DNA of 64,000 nt from Ctena decussata (GCA_963989385.1 OZ022513.1:23997928-24061927), one strand, 5' to 3'. Positions 1 through 10,974 are shown, counted from the first letter of the stretch. Notes: generated from the letters alone by a model not told the origin. Translations and numbers: made by a program.

Positions 1-239
1 ATTGGTTGTATTAGAGCTCACGTACCTGCGTCGTCAAGTGACGTTGGCTTTTTCTATGATGACATCACGAAACCGGCTAAAATGACGTCAGTTTACGCAC
101 GCCAGGCGTTGACGTAAAGAGCCGAATGGCGATCGTTGAAAGCGGCGCATGTTTTCAAAATCAAATTGAAACCTCTCAGGCACTAGAATTACGCATTTTA
201 ACAAGTTCTAAAGTTAAAACAAAACGTGGTGTGCAAGAA
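1..239 (+). mobile_element. Promoter-hairpin element, family H-A, copy A (left end cut by window edge)
   Basis: This is the internal part of a repeat that recurs at 247-739, 10151-10641 and 53615-54081. It has a block with several CGTCA/TGACGT motifs (about 30-115) followed by an ATGGCG start at 126. From there a reading frame runs MAIVESGACFQNQIETSQAL and stays open past the copy's right end, GGTGTGCAAGAA (228-239). That end is the inverse of the left end of the next copy, so copies A and B lie head-to-tail with a 7-base gap. This copy has no hairpin module. Function is unknown; the protein matches no family I recognise. It could be a captured promoter and first exon. Confidence 0.7.
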
Positions 240-246
240 AAAGTAT

Positions 247-739
247 TTCTTGCACACCGGATAAGGATATCCGCGTGCTTCCCCTGCACCTACAAATCTT
301 ATCACAGCCATATTATGTCACCCAGCACCGGATAAAAATCACGAGCGTTCAATGCATTGGTTGTAATGGAGGTCACGTATCTGCGTCGTCTTGTGACATT
401 GGCGTTTTAGATTATAACGTCACGAAGACGGCAAAATAACGTCAGTTTATACATGACAGACGTTGACGGAAAGAATTGAATGGCGATCGTTAAAAGCGGC
501 GCCTTCTTTCAAAATCAAATAGAAACATCTGAGGCACTAAAATTACGCATTTTAACAAGTTTTAAAGATAATACAAAACGTGGTGTGCAAAAAAGTATCT
601 ATCATGGGTGTGAGGTGCGGATAGAAAAATCCGTCACTCGGGATCACTGTTCGGCATCACTCGGCAAGCCTCATGATGCCGAACAGTGACCCGCGTGACG
701 GATTTTTCTATCCACACCTCACACCCATGAAAGATACTT
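247..739 (+). mobile_element. Promoter-hairpin element, family H-A, copy B
   Basis: Full-looking copy. It starts with TTCTTGCACACC (247-258), then a region with TATCTCACCC-like words, a CRE-like block (380-475), an ATGGCG start at 480 (frame MAIVKSGAFFQNQIETSEAL), GGTGTGCAA near 581, and a long hairpin at 593-739. The hairpin arms are about 65 bases, from AAGTATCTATCATGGGTGTG to its inverse CACACCCATGAAAGATACTT. The loop is TCGGCAAGCCTC. Relative to copy A there is a 2-base deletion just before the hairpin. Order (promoter-like block, short frame, hairpin) is the same as in copies C and D. Confidence 0.7.
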
Positions 740-1540
740 ATAATCTCAAAAATGGTATTTCATAGCACCCTCTCACGTCAAAGAAAACAGTTCGGACACA
801 TAGTCTGTTTTTCTTTACGCCTGTTTTCTAAAATAATTGGTATCTCACAGTGAATTTTCTGGTGCCAAAAGTTTTTACTTTAAGATATCAGTAGTTTGAG
901 ATGACGTTTGATTTTCAGATATCGAGAGTTAACTGTACGTATTATGCCAAAATACTACGTCATGCAGTAGTTTCCGTCCTGCTTGATTCTGTTTTTATTT
1001 AAAAGCTACCATACACATTCATGCATCGTTTTATCATAAAAAACCTAGCTGAAGTTTACTTAACTATACTTTCATAACTTGCTAAAATAATTTGCAGAGC
1101 AATTTATACGTTTGTTCAGTATAGTACAAATTATACTCATACTGATAAAATACATACACGTAAGAAACAAATAATAACTCGGTATGATCCCCAGTTTAAG
1201 AACAACTCAATAAATCCATGTTCGATCTCAAAACTCATTGTTTAGACGAACTCATTTCTCGCATTTGCAGACACACGAACTTTGAAACGGTTGATGCGTA
1301 ACAGATAAAGTCGGTGATGAATGTCTGTTCTTGTAACTGTCTAGTAATCTTAAGTAGCATGTATTGACCGCAGTTTCATGTGCGAAGCAGCTTTATTTTG
1401 ACGAACATGCAACTCTAGTTTACAACGAAACGAGTCCAAGGGGTGATGGTACATGTACCAATTCATTTCCCATAGACCGCATTACAAACATTTTGGAAAA
1501 TGCAACACCTTTCCTGCGAACCGCGGCTACTTTAGACCAT
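740..1540. other. No recognised feature
   Basis: AT-rich single-copy-looking DNA. A 63-codon frame at 1364-1555 has no recognisable domain and runs into the following MITE, so I do not call it a gene. Confidence 0.4.
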
Positions 1541-1703
1541 GGGCCGTATTCATAAAACGACTTAAGTGGTTGCTATGCTGTTGCTAAGGCTAAATTTCTT
1601 TGAAGGAGATTCCCTACAACTATGAAATTTGCTCTGGAGGAACAGTCTTTGGAGCCTTAGCAACCGCATAGCAACGACTTAAGTGGCTTTATGAATACGG
1701 CCC
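1541..1703. mobile_element. MITE with about 55-bp terminal inverted repeats
   Basis: The left end GGGCCGTATTCATAAAACGA and its continuation GTTGCTATGCTGTTGCTAAG are matched in inverse by CTTAGCAACCGCATAGCAAC and TTTATGAATACGGCCC at the right. About 50 bases of spacer separate the arms. The trinucleotide CAT flanks both sides and may be the target duplication. Non-coding. Confidence 0.75.
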
Positions 1704-2173
1704 CATATCTCCTAGCTGGTGGACTCAAAATTTAAACAGTCAAGCAAAGAAAAACAATACCTTTTGTTGCATTTAAGAGAGCAGCATAAACCGAAACCCA
1801 ACAACTGTCTGCGGAACTGCTTTTTGCTAAAAAAAAAACCCAAATGTTCAAAGAGTTTAGAACTGTAAAACAAAAGAGACATTAAATAATTCAACTGCCT
1901 GTTTTTATATGATCAACCACTGAAATAAGAAGAAAAATAATAACATTAACTCAGCATCCATTTTCAGCCAATAGCAGCAGCTGATGTTTTCTTTGTATTA
2001 AAATTGTGTGCAGATACTTTTAAGTACCTATAAATTGGTGACGTAGTTGGTATTTTCACTCCTCTAGGTAAGCATTTTGGCTTTTTGCAGACGATTGCTT
2101 GCTAAAGGCAGGTGCTCGCCCAACACTTGTCATTGTCAATTTTTATCCAAAGCGTTACAGTTATAGCAGTGAT
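1704..2173. other. No recognised feature
   Basis: AT-rich DNA with an A-tract near 1830. No repeat arms or credible coding frame seen. Confidence 0.35.
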
Positions 2174-2530
2174 ACCGTATGGTAATTTTCGCGGTGTTCC
2201 ATTTTTCGCGGTATTTCGCGGTCATTTAAAAACCGCGAATATTAAAATCGCGAATAATTTCCTGTTTCTTACAAAGTGTCTTCTTTAGACACAGTGTTCA
2301 TATATTTTGTTTGGTAGTTGCTGGTACTTTTCACTTGAGCCAGTCCTTTCATTAACCTGCGGCAGCCCTGTCGCAGGTTAATGAAAGAACTGACTAAAAT
2401 GTAAAAGAAATAATTTTGCTTATCGAGTATGTTGTTAACGCGAAAATTAAAAATCGCGAAAATTGATATTCATGTTTTTGACCCTACACCGCGAAAATTT
2501 GAAGCCGCGAAAATTACAGCGTATACGGTA
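2174..2530. mobile_element. TIR element with repeated TTTTCGCGGT words
   Basis: Ends are inverted: TACCGTATGGTAATTTTCGC at the left and GCGAAAATTACAGCGTATAC then GGTA at the right. Internally the words CGCGGT and CGCGAAAATT recur on both sides. A smaller hairpin lies in the middle (about 2345-2390: TTTCATTAACCTGCG and CGCAGGTTAATGAAA). Non-autonomous DNA element; superfamily not assigned. Confidence 0.7.
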
Positions 2531-2659
2531 GTACATGTAGCAGTGAGAGATTTGGTTGAAACTAATCGATGGGCGGTGGTTACGGGCAACAGCCTATTAA
2601 TTTGGAATATTTACACTTGCCACTGACTTCCCATAAGTAAACCGTATAGAGCAAATGGC

Positions 2660-3051
2660 TTCATACACCGATGAACGACAGTTGATCATGTGACGTTGTT
2701 ATCAAGCGACGTCTAAAGTAAACAAACATCTTGATTGGTCCAGTAACGTTCGATTGACGCCACGTTATGGCGACGGCTGTTTAACGTAATGGCCGAATAC
2801 GTCGTTTCTTTCTTTTCTCCGACGCATATTTCGCATATTCTACATAAAATTACCACAAAAAAGCACAGGAAGGGTCTAAAAATAAAGTGTAAATATAAGA
2901 ATAAAAAATTGATTTTTCAGCGTTCATCGTGTGAAGAAGCCAGTGGTCGCCGCTAAAATTCTACAAGAAGCGCTTCGCGCTTCATGGAATTTTAGCTCCG
3001 CCCACTGGCTTCATCACACGATGAATGCTGAAAAATCAAATTTCAATTCTT
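2660..3051 (+). mobile_element. Promoter-hairpin element, family H-E
   Basis: A block at 2680-2810 holds GTGACGTTG, GCGACGTC, GATTGGTCC (inverse CCAAT), GATTGACGCC and ATGGCGACGG. It is followed by a long hairpin at about 2897-3051 with arms such as TTGATTTTTCAGCGTTCATC and GATGAATGCTGAAAAATCAA. The tip is GAAGCGCTTCGCGCTTC. The architecture matches families H-A to H-D but the stem sequence is unrelated. Only one copy is visible in this window, so element ends are uncertain. Confidence 0.55.
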
Positions 3052-3078
3052 AATAATAGTAAGGCAATGGCTAACTTT

Positions 3079-3227
3079 GCTTGCAGTAGGTTCGGGTGAG
3101 CGCGAGGGTTATTTGGATATCTTTTCTCTCGCCTATCATGTCACTTTTCTCTCTCTTGTTCTCTGGGGATGGTCCGATATTGACAGAATTTTTGTCTCAA
3201 AGGGTATTTCAACTAAAAATAATAAAT
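3079..3227 (+). repeat. SINE-like repeat S2, 3' fragment
   Basis: Matches the 3' half of fuller copies at 18862-19093, 25553-25800 (minus) and 30683-30933. Shared words include GCTTGCAGTAGGT, GGGTTATTTGGA, TTTTCTCTCGCCT and a degraded form of ATACTGTCTCAAAAGG. The 5' part is missing and the 3' tail is decayed. Confidence 0.6.
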
Positions 3228-3935
3228 CCGCCAAGTCGACGAGAAGTACGGTTATCTGTTTGGAGACTTCTGGATATCCGTCACGCTCATGTGTGACGGC
3301 TAACCTTCCCTTTCAAGCGGCTGAAGGTATGGTAAACCATGATATGATAACTTGAATATTTATTCACCGCAAGATGTCACAACAAGCCCGAAGGATGAAG
3401 TGTGATGGAAAACATAACGTCAATTCATTCTAGTATGATGCTTAATCAGCAGAATGGCGATAAAGCAACATCTCTCTATAATCCAGACACGACAGTGATT
3501 GAAACTTTTGCGTAACTGACGTAACTGAGTGCCACTACATAAAAACAAGCATCGCAAATGCATTTGGTTGGAAAGATGTTGGATGAATAAGGGTCTAATA
3601 TTCACCGACATTTACTTTGGACAGAGTTTCGTAGTTGGGCTCAAATATATAAAATGGTTGTGAAGAGGAAAAATACTGACTGGTACAAATGTCAATGTTA
3701 AGCATAAGATGGTCATTCTAACCACCGACAGCGATTTTGTGAGGCATCTGTATGCGTATGCGTTATGGCTGACTATCATACAGGAGCGTTATGGAAATCC
3801 AGGATTCTCCGTATTCAATATTCGTATTCTTTCTAACAGCTGAATGGATACATCTCTGTGTTGCCACCATATGTACGAAAAGAAATACCTTTTGTGACAG
3901 TCTCTTTGTCCCCTGCCCCACCCCTCCCCTCCCCA
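3228..3935. other. No recognised feature
   Basis: Contains only short frames on either strand with no domain, and a C-rich tract near 3910-3935. Nothing supports a gene. Confidence 0.35.
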
Positions 3936-3998
3936 GGCGTAGCCCTGTCCATACCACATAACAATCCATCATACCATACCATATTTTACAGTATGCCT
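3936..3998 (+). repeat. Solo end of the ATACC foldback family
   Basis: Sequence CATCATACCATACCATATTT followed by TACAGTATGCC matches the right terminus of the complete foldback at 4312-4759. Only one arm end is present, so it is a truncated or decayed copy. Confidence 0.6.
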
Positions 3999-4311
3999 AC
4001 TCACATTGGGAGTGAAGAGACAAAACTAAACTGGTAGAGGTTGCTTCTCCAGAAAGTAAATCCAGTTAATTTAAATAGAACAGCGAAAATTTGCATATAT
4101 ACATCTGGAAAACGGTTAAGCACTCCAATTATTGTTGCAGAAGTTTAATCTAAACTTTTTTTTTCATTTTTCACTGATAGAATCCCGAAGCATTTCTTGT
4201 AGTTATTACTAAGCCTTGATATACTGTTTCTAGCTATCCGAGCAAATGGACTTAAATTAGAAGTAAATCTGTCAAAACTTTTAATTGAAAGCGTGAGCTA
4301 CGTTTTGAACG

Positions 4312-4759
4312 GCTACTGTAAAATATGGTATGGTATGATGGGTTGGTATGTGGTATGGTATGAAAATCCTATACCATACCACATACCATACCAAACGGCC
4401 ATACCAAAAGTATTATTAACCTGTAGTTTAATCTAGATCTGTAGTCTCTGAAAGTCAATAACAGTCTGACCTTGATAAAGGCATTATACCCATCATTATC
4501 AAATACATGACAACAATGTTAACAAGATCACCTCTATATAAGCATTACACCCTTCATTATCAAATGCTTGACAAAAATGTTAACAAGATCACCCAGGGGT
4601 GATCTTGTTAACATTGTTGTCATGCATTTGATAATGATGGGTATAATGCCCAAATAATACTTTTGGTATGGTCGTTTGGTATGGTATGTGGTATGGTATA
4701 GGATTTTCATACCACACCACATACCAATCCATCATACCATACCATATTTTACAGTATGC
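4312..4759. mobile_element. ATACC-rich foldback element with 11-bp target duplication
   Basis: Two long inverted arms are made of GGTATGGTAT-type words, ending in TACTGTAAAATATGGTATGG at the left and its inverse at the right. The inverted symmetry continues inward through TTATACCCATCATTATCAAA and AACAATGTTAACAAGATCAC to a centre near 4595, with one extra partial direct duplication inside the left half. CGTTTTGAACG occurs exactly at 4301-4311 and 4760-4770, giving a convincing 11-bp target-site duplication. Non-coding. Confidence 0.8.
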
Positions 4760-4876
4760 CGTTTTGAACGAAACAACTGGCTGGTTTAAACTTTGGGCTG
4801 CAATCTAGGAACTTCATGGTTCATTGATAGTTTGTATCCAAAAGCGGTTGAATTTACAAGCACAGGCAATCTAGAA

Positions 4877-5211
4877 GCGCGGTGGCTCAGTGGTTAGTGC
4901 ACTTGACTCTGAAGCCAGAGGTCGTGGGTTCGAATCCCGCTCGAGGCGAAATCTTCCTATGTCCGAACGCGTTTTTCTAGCATCATTTGCAAGGATGATG
5001 CTAACAAGTGTGTCGTCCTTCGGATCGGGACGTTAACTGGAGGCCCCCCTGTGCAGGGAGAGTCATCCCCTGTGCAGGTTAAAGATCCCTACTATATAGC
5101 TACATGGCTATACGTAGGCTTTCATCCTGCAACACCGGAGTGTACAAAAGTCGCCGTCTGTGTCCCCTTCGGGGGTTAAGGCGTAAATGGAAGAAAGAAG
5201 AAAGAAAGAGA
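4877..5211 (+). mobile_element. tRNA-derived SINE
   Basis: The head has RNA polymerase III promoter boxes: TGGCTCAGTGGTTAGTG (box A-like) and GGTTCGAATCCCGC (box B), spaced as in a tRNA. The T-arm can pair, but the anticodon arm does not fold well, so this is a SINE rather than a working tRNA gene. A 250-base body follows (GTGTGTCGTCCTTCGG, CCCCTGTGCAGG, TATATAGCTACATGGCTATA). It ends in an AAGAAAGAAAG tail. SINEs depend on a LINE reverse transcriptase in trans. Confidence 0.8.
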
Positions 5212-5464
5212 ATCTAAAGCTTGTAAAAGTTATGTTACTCAACGAATCTGTGAATATGAGTGTCGAGTTCTACCCCTACTTAATATAGGACAGTCTTCTA
5301 TTCCAGAAAAAGTGTTATCATTTTGACAAATGATGGTCCCAGATTCAGTCAGAACATGTTAGATGTTCCGATCATTTGATTTCATACAAAATCAATTTCA
5401 ACGTCTTTTTTAATTTTTTTTTTCTTTAGTTGTTGTTTTCTATGATGCTCGATGAAAGAAAAAT

Positions 5465-5700
5465 GAGCCGCGACACGACAAAACCAACAATGTGGTTGTG
5501 CGCCCAGCGCAGACTCCGATCAGCCTGGGCATCCGCCCAGTCTGATCAGAGTCTTCGCTGTCCGCATGAAGGTAGCTTAGACCATTAGCTATCGTTTGAG
5601 CACTTAACATAGAGTCTGATAAAACTAGGCGACTACCCAGGCTGATCTGGGTCTTCGCTGGGCGCACAACCACATTGTTGGTTTTCTCGCGTCGCGGCTC
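5465..5700. mobile_element. P foldback element, copy 1
   Basis: Near-palindromic non-coding element with ends GAGCCGCGACACGACAAAAC and GTCGCGGCTC. The conserved interior words are GCGCCCAGCGCAGACTC, CCGCCCAGTCTGATCAGA and their inverses. An AAAT flank on each side (5461-5464, 5701-5704) fits a 4-bp target duplication. Orientation of the asymmetric centre is reversed relative to copy 6. Confidence 0.85.
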
Positions 5701-6378
5701 AAATGATTTTTTTTAATGGTGCTGCTTAACTTCTTGCCAGAGGAATAATTTACAGATGCGAGTGTTTACCCTTGTGCTATTTAATAGTGCAGTCTGCTTC
5801 AATATACACTCTTCGAATATTCCAAAAAAGAAGGTAATGAAAAGTGAAGACCTTGACTAGACAGTATCAATGTGCGAGTCGCATATTTCACAAGATCACC
5901 AGTATTGGAAGGGTGCAGTCCGATAAGCTATTTCAAATTTCGCACACACAATAAAAATATTGTCACTGCCAAAAATTGAAAAGCGCATGTTCAGCCTCTT
6001 TGTCAGACTGCGCATGTGCGCGGGCTGCTTTGGGCACACGTGGTTCATACATATCTCAGAACATGTGGTTCAATAAAACAAGTCTCATGAATCAAAAAGT
6101 AAACTTTAGTGATTCCAGTAGAATTCATGTTTCTTACTTCAGTTATACCCAGATGCTTGTAATTTGTGCGTCTCGCGGCTGATATAAGACAGAAACTTGT
6201 AAACAATAAGGGTTGTTATGACAGGTTGTTATATAAAGACATGGAATCTGCCGTGAATAACTGGTGGTATGACAAATCACAAATCAATTTCAATTTAGTT
6301 GTCTTACGATTCTGTGACGGAACTACCGAAAATCATCTTAAACAAAGACACCTTAAACAATAGATGAAAATTTCACCT
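5701..6378. other. Unassigned DNA between two P elements
   Basis: Contains GACTGCGCATGTGCGCG near 6008, which resembles an NRF1-type site. No coding frame is credible. Confidence 0.3.
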
Positions 6379-6614
6379 GAGTCGCGACACGAGAAAACCA
6401 ACAAAGTGCTCGTGCGCCTATCGCAGACTCAGATCAGCCTTGGCGTTATCCAAGTCTGATCAGACTCTTTGCTAAGCGCTCAAAGGGTAGCTTAGGCTCT
6501 TAGCTATCTCCATGCGGACAGCGAAGTCTCTGATCAGTCTGGGCGGATGCCCAGGCTGATCTGAGTCTGCGCTGGCCGCACAACCACTTTGTTGCTTTTC
6601 TCGTGTTGCGGCTC
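6379..6614. mobile_element. P foldback element, copy 2
   Basis: Ends GAGTCGCGACACGAGAAAAC and TTGCGGCTC. The interior is as in copy 1. The flanks are themselves related as an imperfect inverted repeat: AGACACCTTAAACAATAGA on the left and the inverse of TCTACTGTTTCAGGTGTCT on the right. The adjacent 4-mers (ACCT, ATCT) match imperfectly. Confidence 0.85.
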
Positions 6615-6785
6615 ATCTACTGTTTCAGGTGTCTTAGTTTAATTGTCCTAAATTGAAACAGTTTGGTTTTTGTGCATCCCAAAAAAGCAGTTTGAATGCA
6701 AACATGCAGGTTTTGACCAGAATGATCCTGTAGGACAGGAACATTCTGATCTAGTTTTGCAGTGTTGCTCAGACATATACTCAAA

Positions 6786-8800
6786 CAAGAGGGCCAAGAG
6801 GCCCTGATTCGCTCACCTGAGCAAAAAGGTCAAAGGTCAAACTAGGGTCATCATTTGAACAAACTTGATAGTTTGCAACCCTTTCCAAATGGTTCTGAAC
6901 AAGAAGATGCTTGAATATTTTTCTATGTATTGCTATGGTTCAAACCAAGGACCCCCTGGGGGCCATTTTGAACCAGGGGGGCCATCATTTGAATAATTTT
7001 GGTAAAAAACCACTAGGCAATGCTACATACTTGACTTCAAGCATCTAAGCCAAGTGATTCTGAAGAAGAAGACTTTTGAACATTTTTCTATGTATTTCTA
7101 TGGTTCAAACCCAGGGCCCCCTGAAGGGGGGCCATTTTTGATCCTGGCGCCATCATTTGAACAAACTTGGTATAGGACCACTAGGCAATGAATCATACCA
7201 AATTTCAAGCATCTGCACTAAGGGGTTCTGGAGAAGAAGATTTTTAAGTACATTTTAATTTCGAACCCAAGACTCCCTGCCCCAGGGCCATTTTGGATCC
7301 GAGGGCCACCATTTACACAAACTTTGTAGGAGTCCACCAGGTACATGTAATGCATCATACCAAATTTCAAGCATCTGAGCCAAATGGTTCTGAAGAAGAA
7401 GATTTTTGAATGTTTTTCTATGTATTTCTAAGGTTCAAACCCAGGACCCCTGGGTCAGGGCCATTTTAGACCCTGGGGTCATCATCTGAAAAAACTTGGT
7501 AGAGGACACTAGGCAATGCTACATACCAAATTTCAAGCATCTGAGCCAAATCGTTCTGAAGAAGAAGACTTTTGAATATTTTTCTATGTATTTCTATGGT
7601 TCAAACCTTGAACCCCCTGTCATGGGGCCATTTTGGACCCGTGGGCAACCATTTGAACAAACTCGGTAAAGGACTACCAGGCAATGCTAAATACCAAATT
7701 TCAAGCATCTAAGCCTTGCAGTTCTGAAGAAGAATTTTTTTGAATATTTTCTTTGCATTTCTATTGTTCAAACCTTGGACTCCCTGCCCCGGGGCCATAT
7801 TGGACCCTGGGGCCATCAATTTAACAAACTTGGTAAAGGACTGTAAGGCAATACTATAAACCAAATTTCAAGCATCAGAGCAGTGCGGTTCTGGAGAAGA
7901 AGATTTTTGAATATTTTTCTATGTATTTCTATGGTTCAAATCTGGGACTTCCAACCCCGAGGCCATTTTGGACCCTGGGGCCACCATTTGAACAAATTTG
8001 GTAGAGGACCACTAGGTAACGCTACATACCAAATTTCAAGCATCTGAGCAAAGCAGTTCTGGTGAAGAAGATTTTTAAGTATATTTTAGTTTCGAACCCA
8101 AGACCCCCTGCCCAAGGGCCATTTTGGACCCTGGGGTCATCATTTGAACAAACTTGGTAGAGGACTACTAGGCAATGCTATAAACCAAATTTCAAGCATC
8201 TGAACCAAGCAGTTCTGGAGGAGAAGATTTTTCAGTATATTTTAGTTTCGAACCAAAGACCCCCTGCCCCAGGGCCATTATCGACCCTGGGGCCACCATT
8301 TGAACAACTTGGTAGAGGACCATTAGGCAATGCTATATACCAAATTTCAAGCATCTGAGCCAAGCAGTTCTGGTGAAGAAGATTTTTAAGTATATTTTAG
8401 TTTCGAACCCAAGACCCCCTGCCCCAGGGCCATTTTCGACCCTGGGGCCACCATTTGAACAAACTTGGTAGAGAACCACTAGGCAATGCTACATACCAAA
8501 TTTCAAGCATCTGAGCCAAGCAGTTCTGGAGAAGAAGATTTTTAAGTATATTTTAGATTTGAACCCAAGACCCCCTGCCCCAGGACCATTTTGGACCCTG
8601 GGGCCACCATTTGAACAAACTTGGTAGAGGTCCACTAGACAATGCTTCATACCAAATATCAAAGCTCTAGGCCTAGCGGTTTCAGAGAAGATGTCATTTA
8701 AAGCAAATTGTTGACGACGCACGACACACGACGGACGACGGACGACGGACACTGGGTGATCACAATAGCTCACCCTGAGCCTATGGCTCAGGTGAGCTAA
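6786..8800. repeat. Tandem array of about 12 degenerate 147-175 bp units with inverted ends
   Basis: Units repeat CATTTGAACAAACTTGGTAG, CATACCAAATTTCAAGCATC, TTCTGGAGAAGAAGATTTTT and GGGCCATTTTGGACCCTGG. The CATTTGAAC landmark recurs at about 6850, 6986, 7154, 7310, 7485, 7650, 7815, 7984, 8151, 8298, 8453 and 8608. The array is bounded by GCTCACCTGAGC at the left and GGCTCAGGTGAGC at the right. A short GGACGACGGACGAC tract lies just inside the right end. A 133-codon minus frame across its end is a by-product of the repeat. It is probably a non-autonomous mobile element that carries internal repeats. Confidence 0.8.
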
Positions 8801-8803
8801 AAA

Positions 8804-9207
8804 TACTGTAAAACACTTATTTTTGGCGGTTACTGAATTTTGGCGATATTGGCTGTCAAGGCAAACAGCGCTAAAATATAGGGCCGACAATATACATAAT
8901 ACCCATACATATGCAGAGCATAACGAAAGTTCATTTGATGAGTATGACTATTTCAGAATTTTGTTATACCTTTCCATTAAACTATACATTGTGGCATCAC
9001 ATGAGAATCGCCTCGATGAGGCGATTCTAATAGTGTCTCAATGTATAGTTAGAAAAATCAGAAAAAAATTGTCACAAATTTACATCAGATTTTCTTTATT
9101 ATCTGGAGCCATGGTACATCAAGACCGCCAAAATTAACATGCGCCAATATATCATTTTCTTTAAACCGCGAAATTTTGATACCGCAGATATTAAGTGTTT
9201 TACAGTA
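8804..9207. mobile_element. TIR element with an internal hairpin
   Basis: Outer ends TACTGTAAAACACTTATTTT and AAGTGTTTTACAGTA are inverted. The words GGCGGT/ACCGC and GGCGATATTGG/CCAATATATC also mirror each other. Inside, 8979-9050 is a hairpin: AACTATACATTGTGGCATCA...GAGAATCGCCTC folds on GAGGCGATTCTAATAG...AATGTATAGTT with a tip of CGAT. A 104-codon frame crossing it is an accident of the arms. Confidence 0.7.
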
Positions 9208-9766
9208 TTAAAGGGTCAAACTTTTATCCTGCGATTTCTGGAACATTTCAAGTATTTGGTAAAATAAATCATTTCTACCTTCTATTTCATTAATTCGGCA
9301 AGTTTTGTACACACGAAGGTTGAAACTATAGCCTTTATCTTGACCAAGTCCAGACTTCAATTTACGCTACCCTCAAAATCAAAGCTGTCAGAAGTCCATA
9401 AGGAGCAATTTCACCTAAAGTTTTCGATTTCGCAAGCTCATGAAATTTTTTAAAAATTCCTCGATAGTCATCAAATTTAATAATTTTTAAGGTCAGCAAG
9501 CTATAAGAAGTTTAAAACTCATAGCAATTTAAGAAGTTATGCCCGACCAAACTGACACACTATCAATTCTCGATGGGAATCCAAACCACTTTCATTTTAG
9601 GGGTAGTTTGCCTTTAAGCTTGGACTTGGTCAAGATAAAGGCTATAGTTTCAAACTTCATATGTATAAAACTTCCAAAATGAATGAAATTGAAGGTAGAA
9701 ATGATTTATTTTACCAAATGTTTCAAATGTTCCAGACATCGCAGGTTAAAGGTTTGTCCCTTTAAT
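9207..9766. mobile_element. Foldback element with about 155-bp inverted arms
   Basis: The left arm begins ATTAAAGGGTCAAACTTTTA and runs through GGTAAAATAAATCATTTCTA to TATCTTGACCAAGTCCA. The right arm is its inverse and ends TTTGTCCCTTTAAT. Roughly 250 bases lie between the arms. It directly abuts the previous element, sharing the A at 9207, so one may have inserted into the end of the other. Non-coding. Confidence 0.8.
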
Positions 9767-10150
9767 ATTTTTTGTATATCTGTCCCAATACGTAGACATT
9801 TCAGGTAATATATAGGCTGGCCCACGCAATGTCTTCACAGCAGCATGCTGTAAAGTGGAGACATGGCTTGGTATGAAAAGGTCAATGTTTAGCCTCAAAT
9901 AAACTTATGTTTATTTATGTTATTGTATACATTATTTATGTTAAAGTTATGTTTTTATTAAAAAAAATGCACACATACACATGCAACAAAGTTCTAACCT
10001 GGGCCGTACTCGATTGGGTTGTGTTTACTGTGCTAGAACGGCTATTAGAATTCCGAAATCGAGCATACCAAACGAGCACGAAAGAGGCCAATGCACGGCT
10101 ATTGAACAATCATGATATGATATGTATTATGGCATTTTGAGAAACACACA
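9767..10150. other. No recognised feature
   Basis: AT-rich DNA. A 77-codon frame at 9907-10140 has no recognisable domain. Confidence 0.3.
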
Positions 10151-10641
10151 TTCTTGCACACCGGATAGAAAATGTCATTCTTTTCACCTGGGATAGAAAA
10201 TCTTATCTTACCCAGGTGTTCTTACCCAGGACTGGAAAAATACGAGCTGTCAATGCATTGGTTGTATAGAAGCTCACGTACCAACGTCGTCAAGTGATGT
10301 TGGCATTTTAGATGATGACGTCCAGAAGACGGCAAAATGACGTCAGTTTATGCACGCCAGTCGTTGACGTAAAGAGCCAAATGGCGGTTGTTGAAAGCGG
10401 CGCCTTCTTACAAAATCTAATTGAAACCTCTCAAGCACTAGAATTACACATTTTAACAAGTTCTGAAGTTAAAACAAAACATGGTGTGCAAGAAAAAGTA
10501 TCTTTCATGGGTGTGAGGTGTCGACAGAAAAATCCGTCACTCGGGATCACTGTTCGGCATCACTCGGCAAGCCTCGTGATGCCGAACAGTGACCCTCGTG
10601 ACGGATGTTTCTATCCACACCTCACACCCATGATATATACT
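10151..10641 (+). mobile_element. Promoter-hairpin element, family H-A, copy C
   Basis: Begins TTCTTGCACACCGG. A CRE-like block at 10280-10375 contains GATGACGTCC, AATGACGTCAG and GTTGACGTAAAG. An ATGGCG start at 10381 opens the frame MAVVESGAFLQNLIETSQAL, which reads on through the hairpin. The hairpin spans 10496-10641, with GGGATCACTGTTCGGCATCA mirrored by GTGATGCCGAACAGTGACCC and the loop CTCGGCAAGCCTC. The right end is CACACCCATGATATATACTT. Confidence 0.75.
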
Positions 10642-10974
10642 TATATTCTCTTCTGTTTGACGACATTTTGGATAATGGAATCTAAATGTTAAAGGAAAAC
10701 AATTCAAACTTCATCAAACAAGCTTAGAGCTGTATCTTCTTTATATATTTTCCTGTGTCGTCTGCTTGTCCGCCATTTTGTTTTGGCTATTTGTTTTGTC
10801 CACGCCACCTTCTCGTTTAGAACAGTGCGCACCGCGTCAGGAGACAGTTCCAGAGCACTCGATTGATGTTCCAAAAATCTCGACTGTCAGCACAGCCCGA
10901 TCGAGCACGACCCTAGAGTGTAATCGCTTGCAGTCGGGCATTTAGTGTCTTGCATGTAATCACACCCAGATTTT
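10642..10974. other. No recognised feature
   Basis: Short anonymous stretch containing ACTCGATTGA and GATCGAGCACGAC words that also occur upstream near 10010-10075. No arms or coding frame resolved. Confidence 0.3.

Noticed and set aside
4877..4950. Functional tRNA gene
   Set aside because: Box A and box B are good but the anticodon arm does not pair, and a SINE body with an AAGAAAG tail follows.
8489..8890. 133-codon minus frame ending in an arginine-rich stretch
   Set aside because: Lies across the end of the tandem array and its GGACGACGGAC tract, and crosses the element boundary into another MITE.
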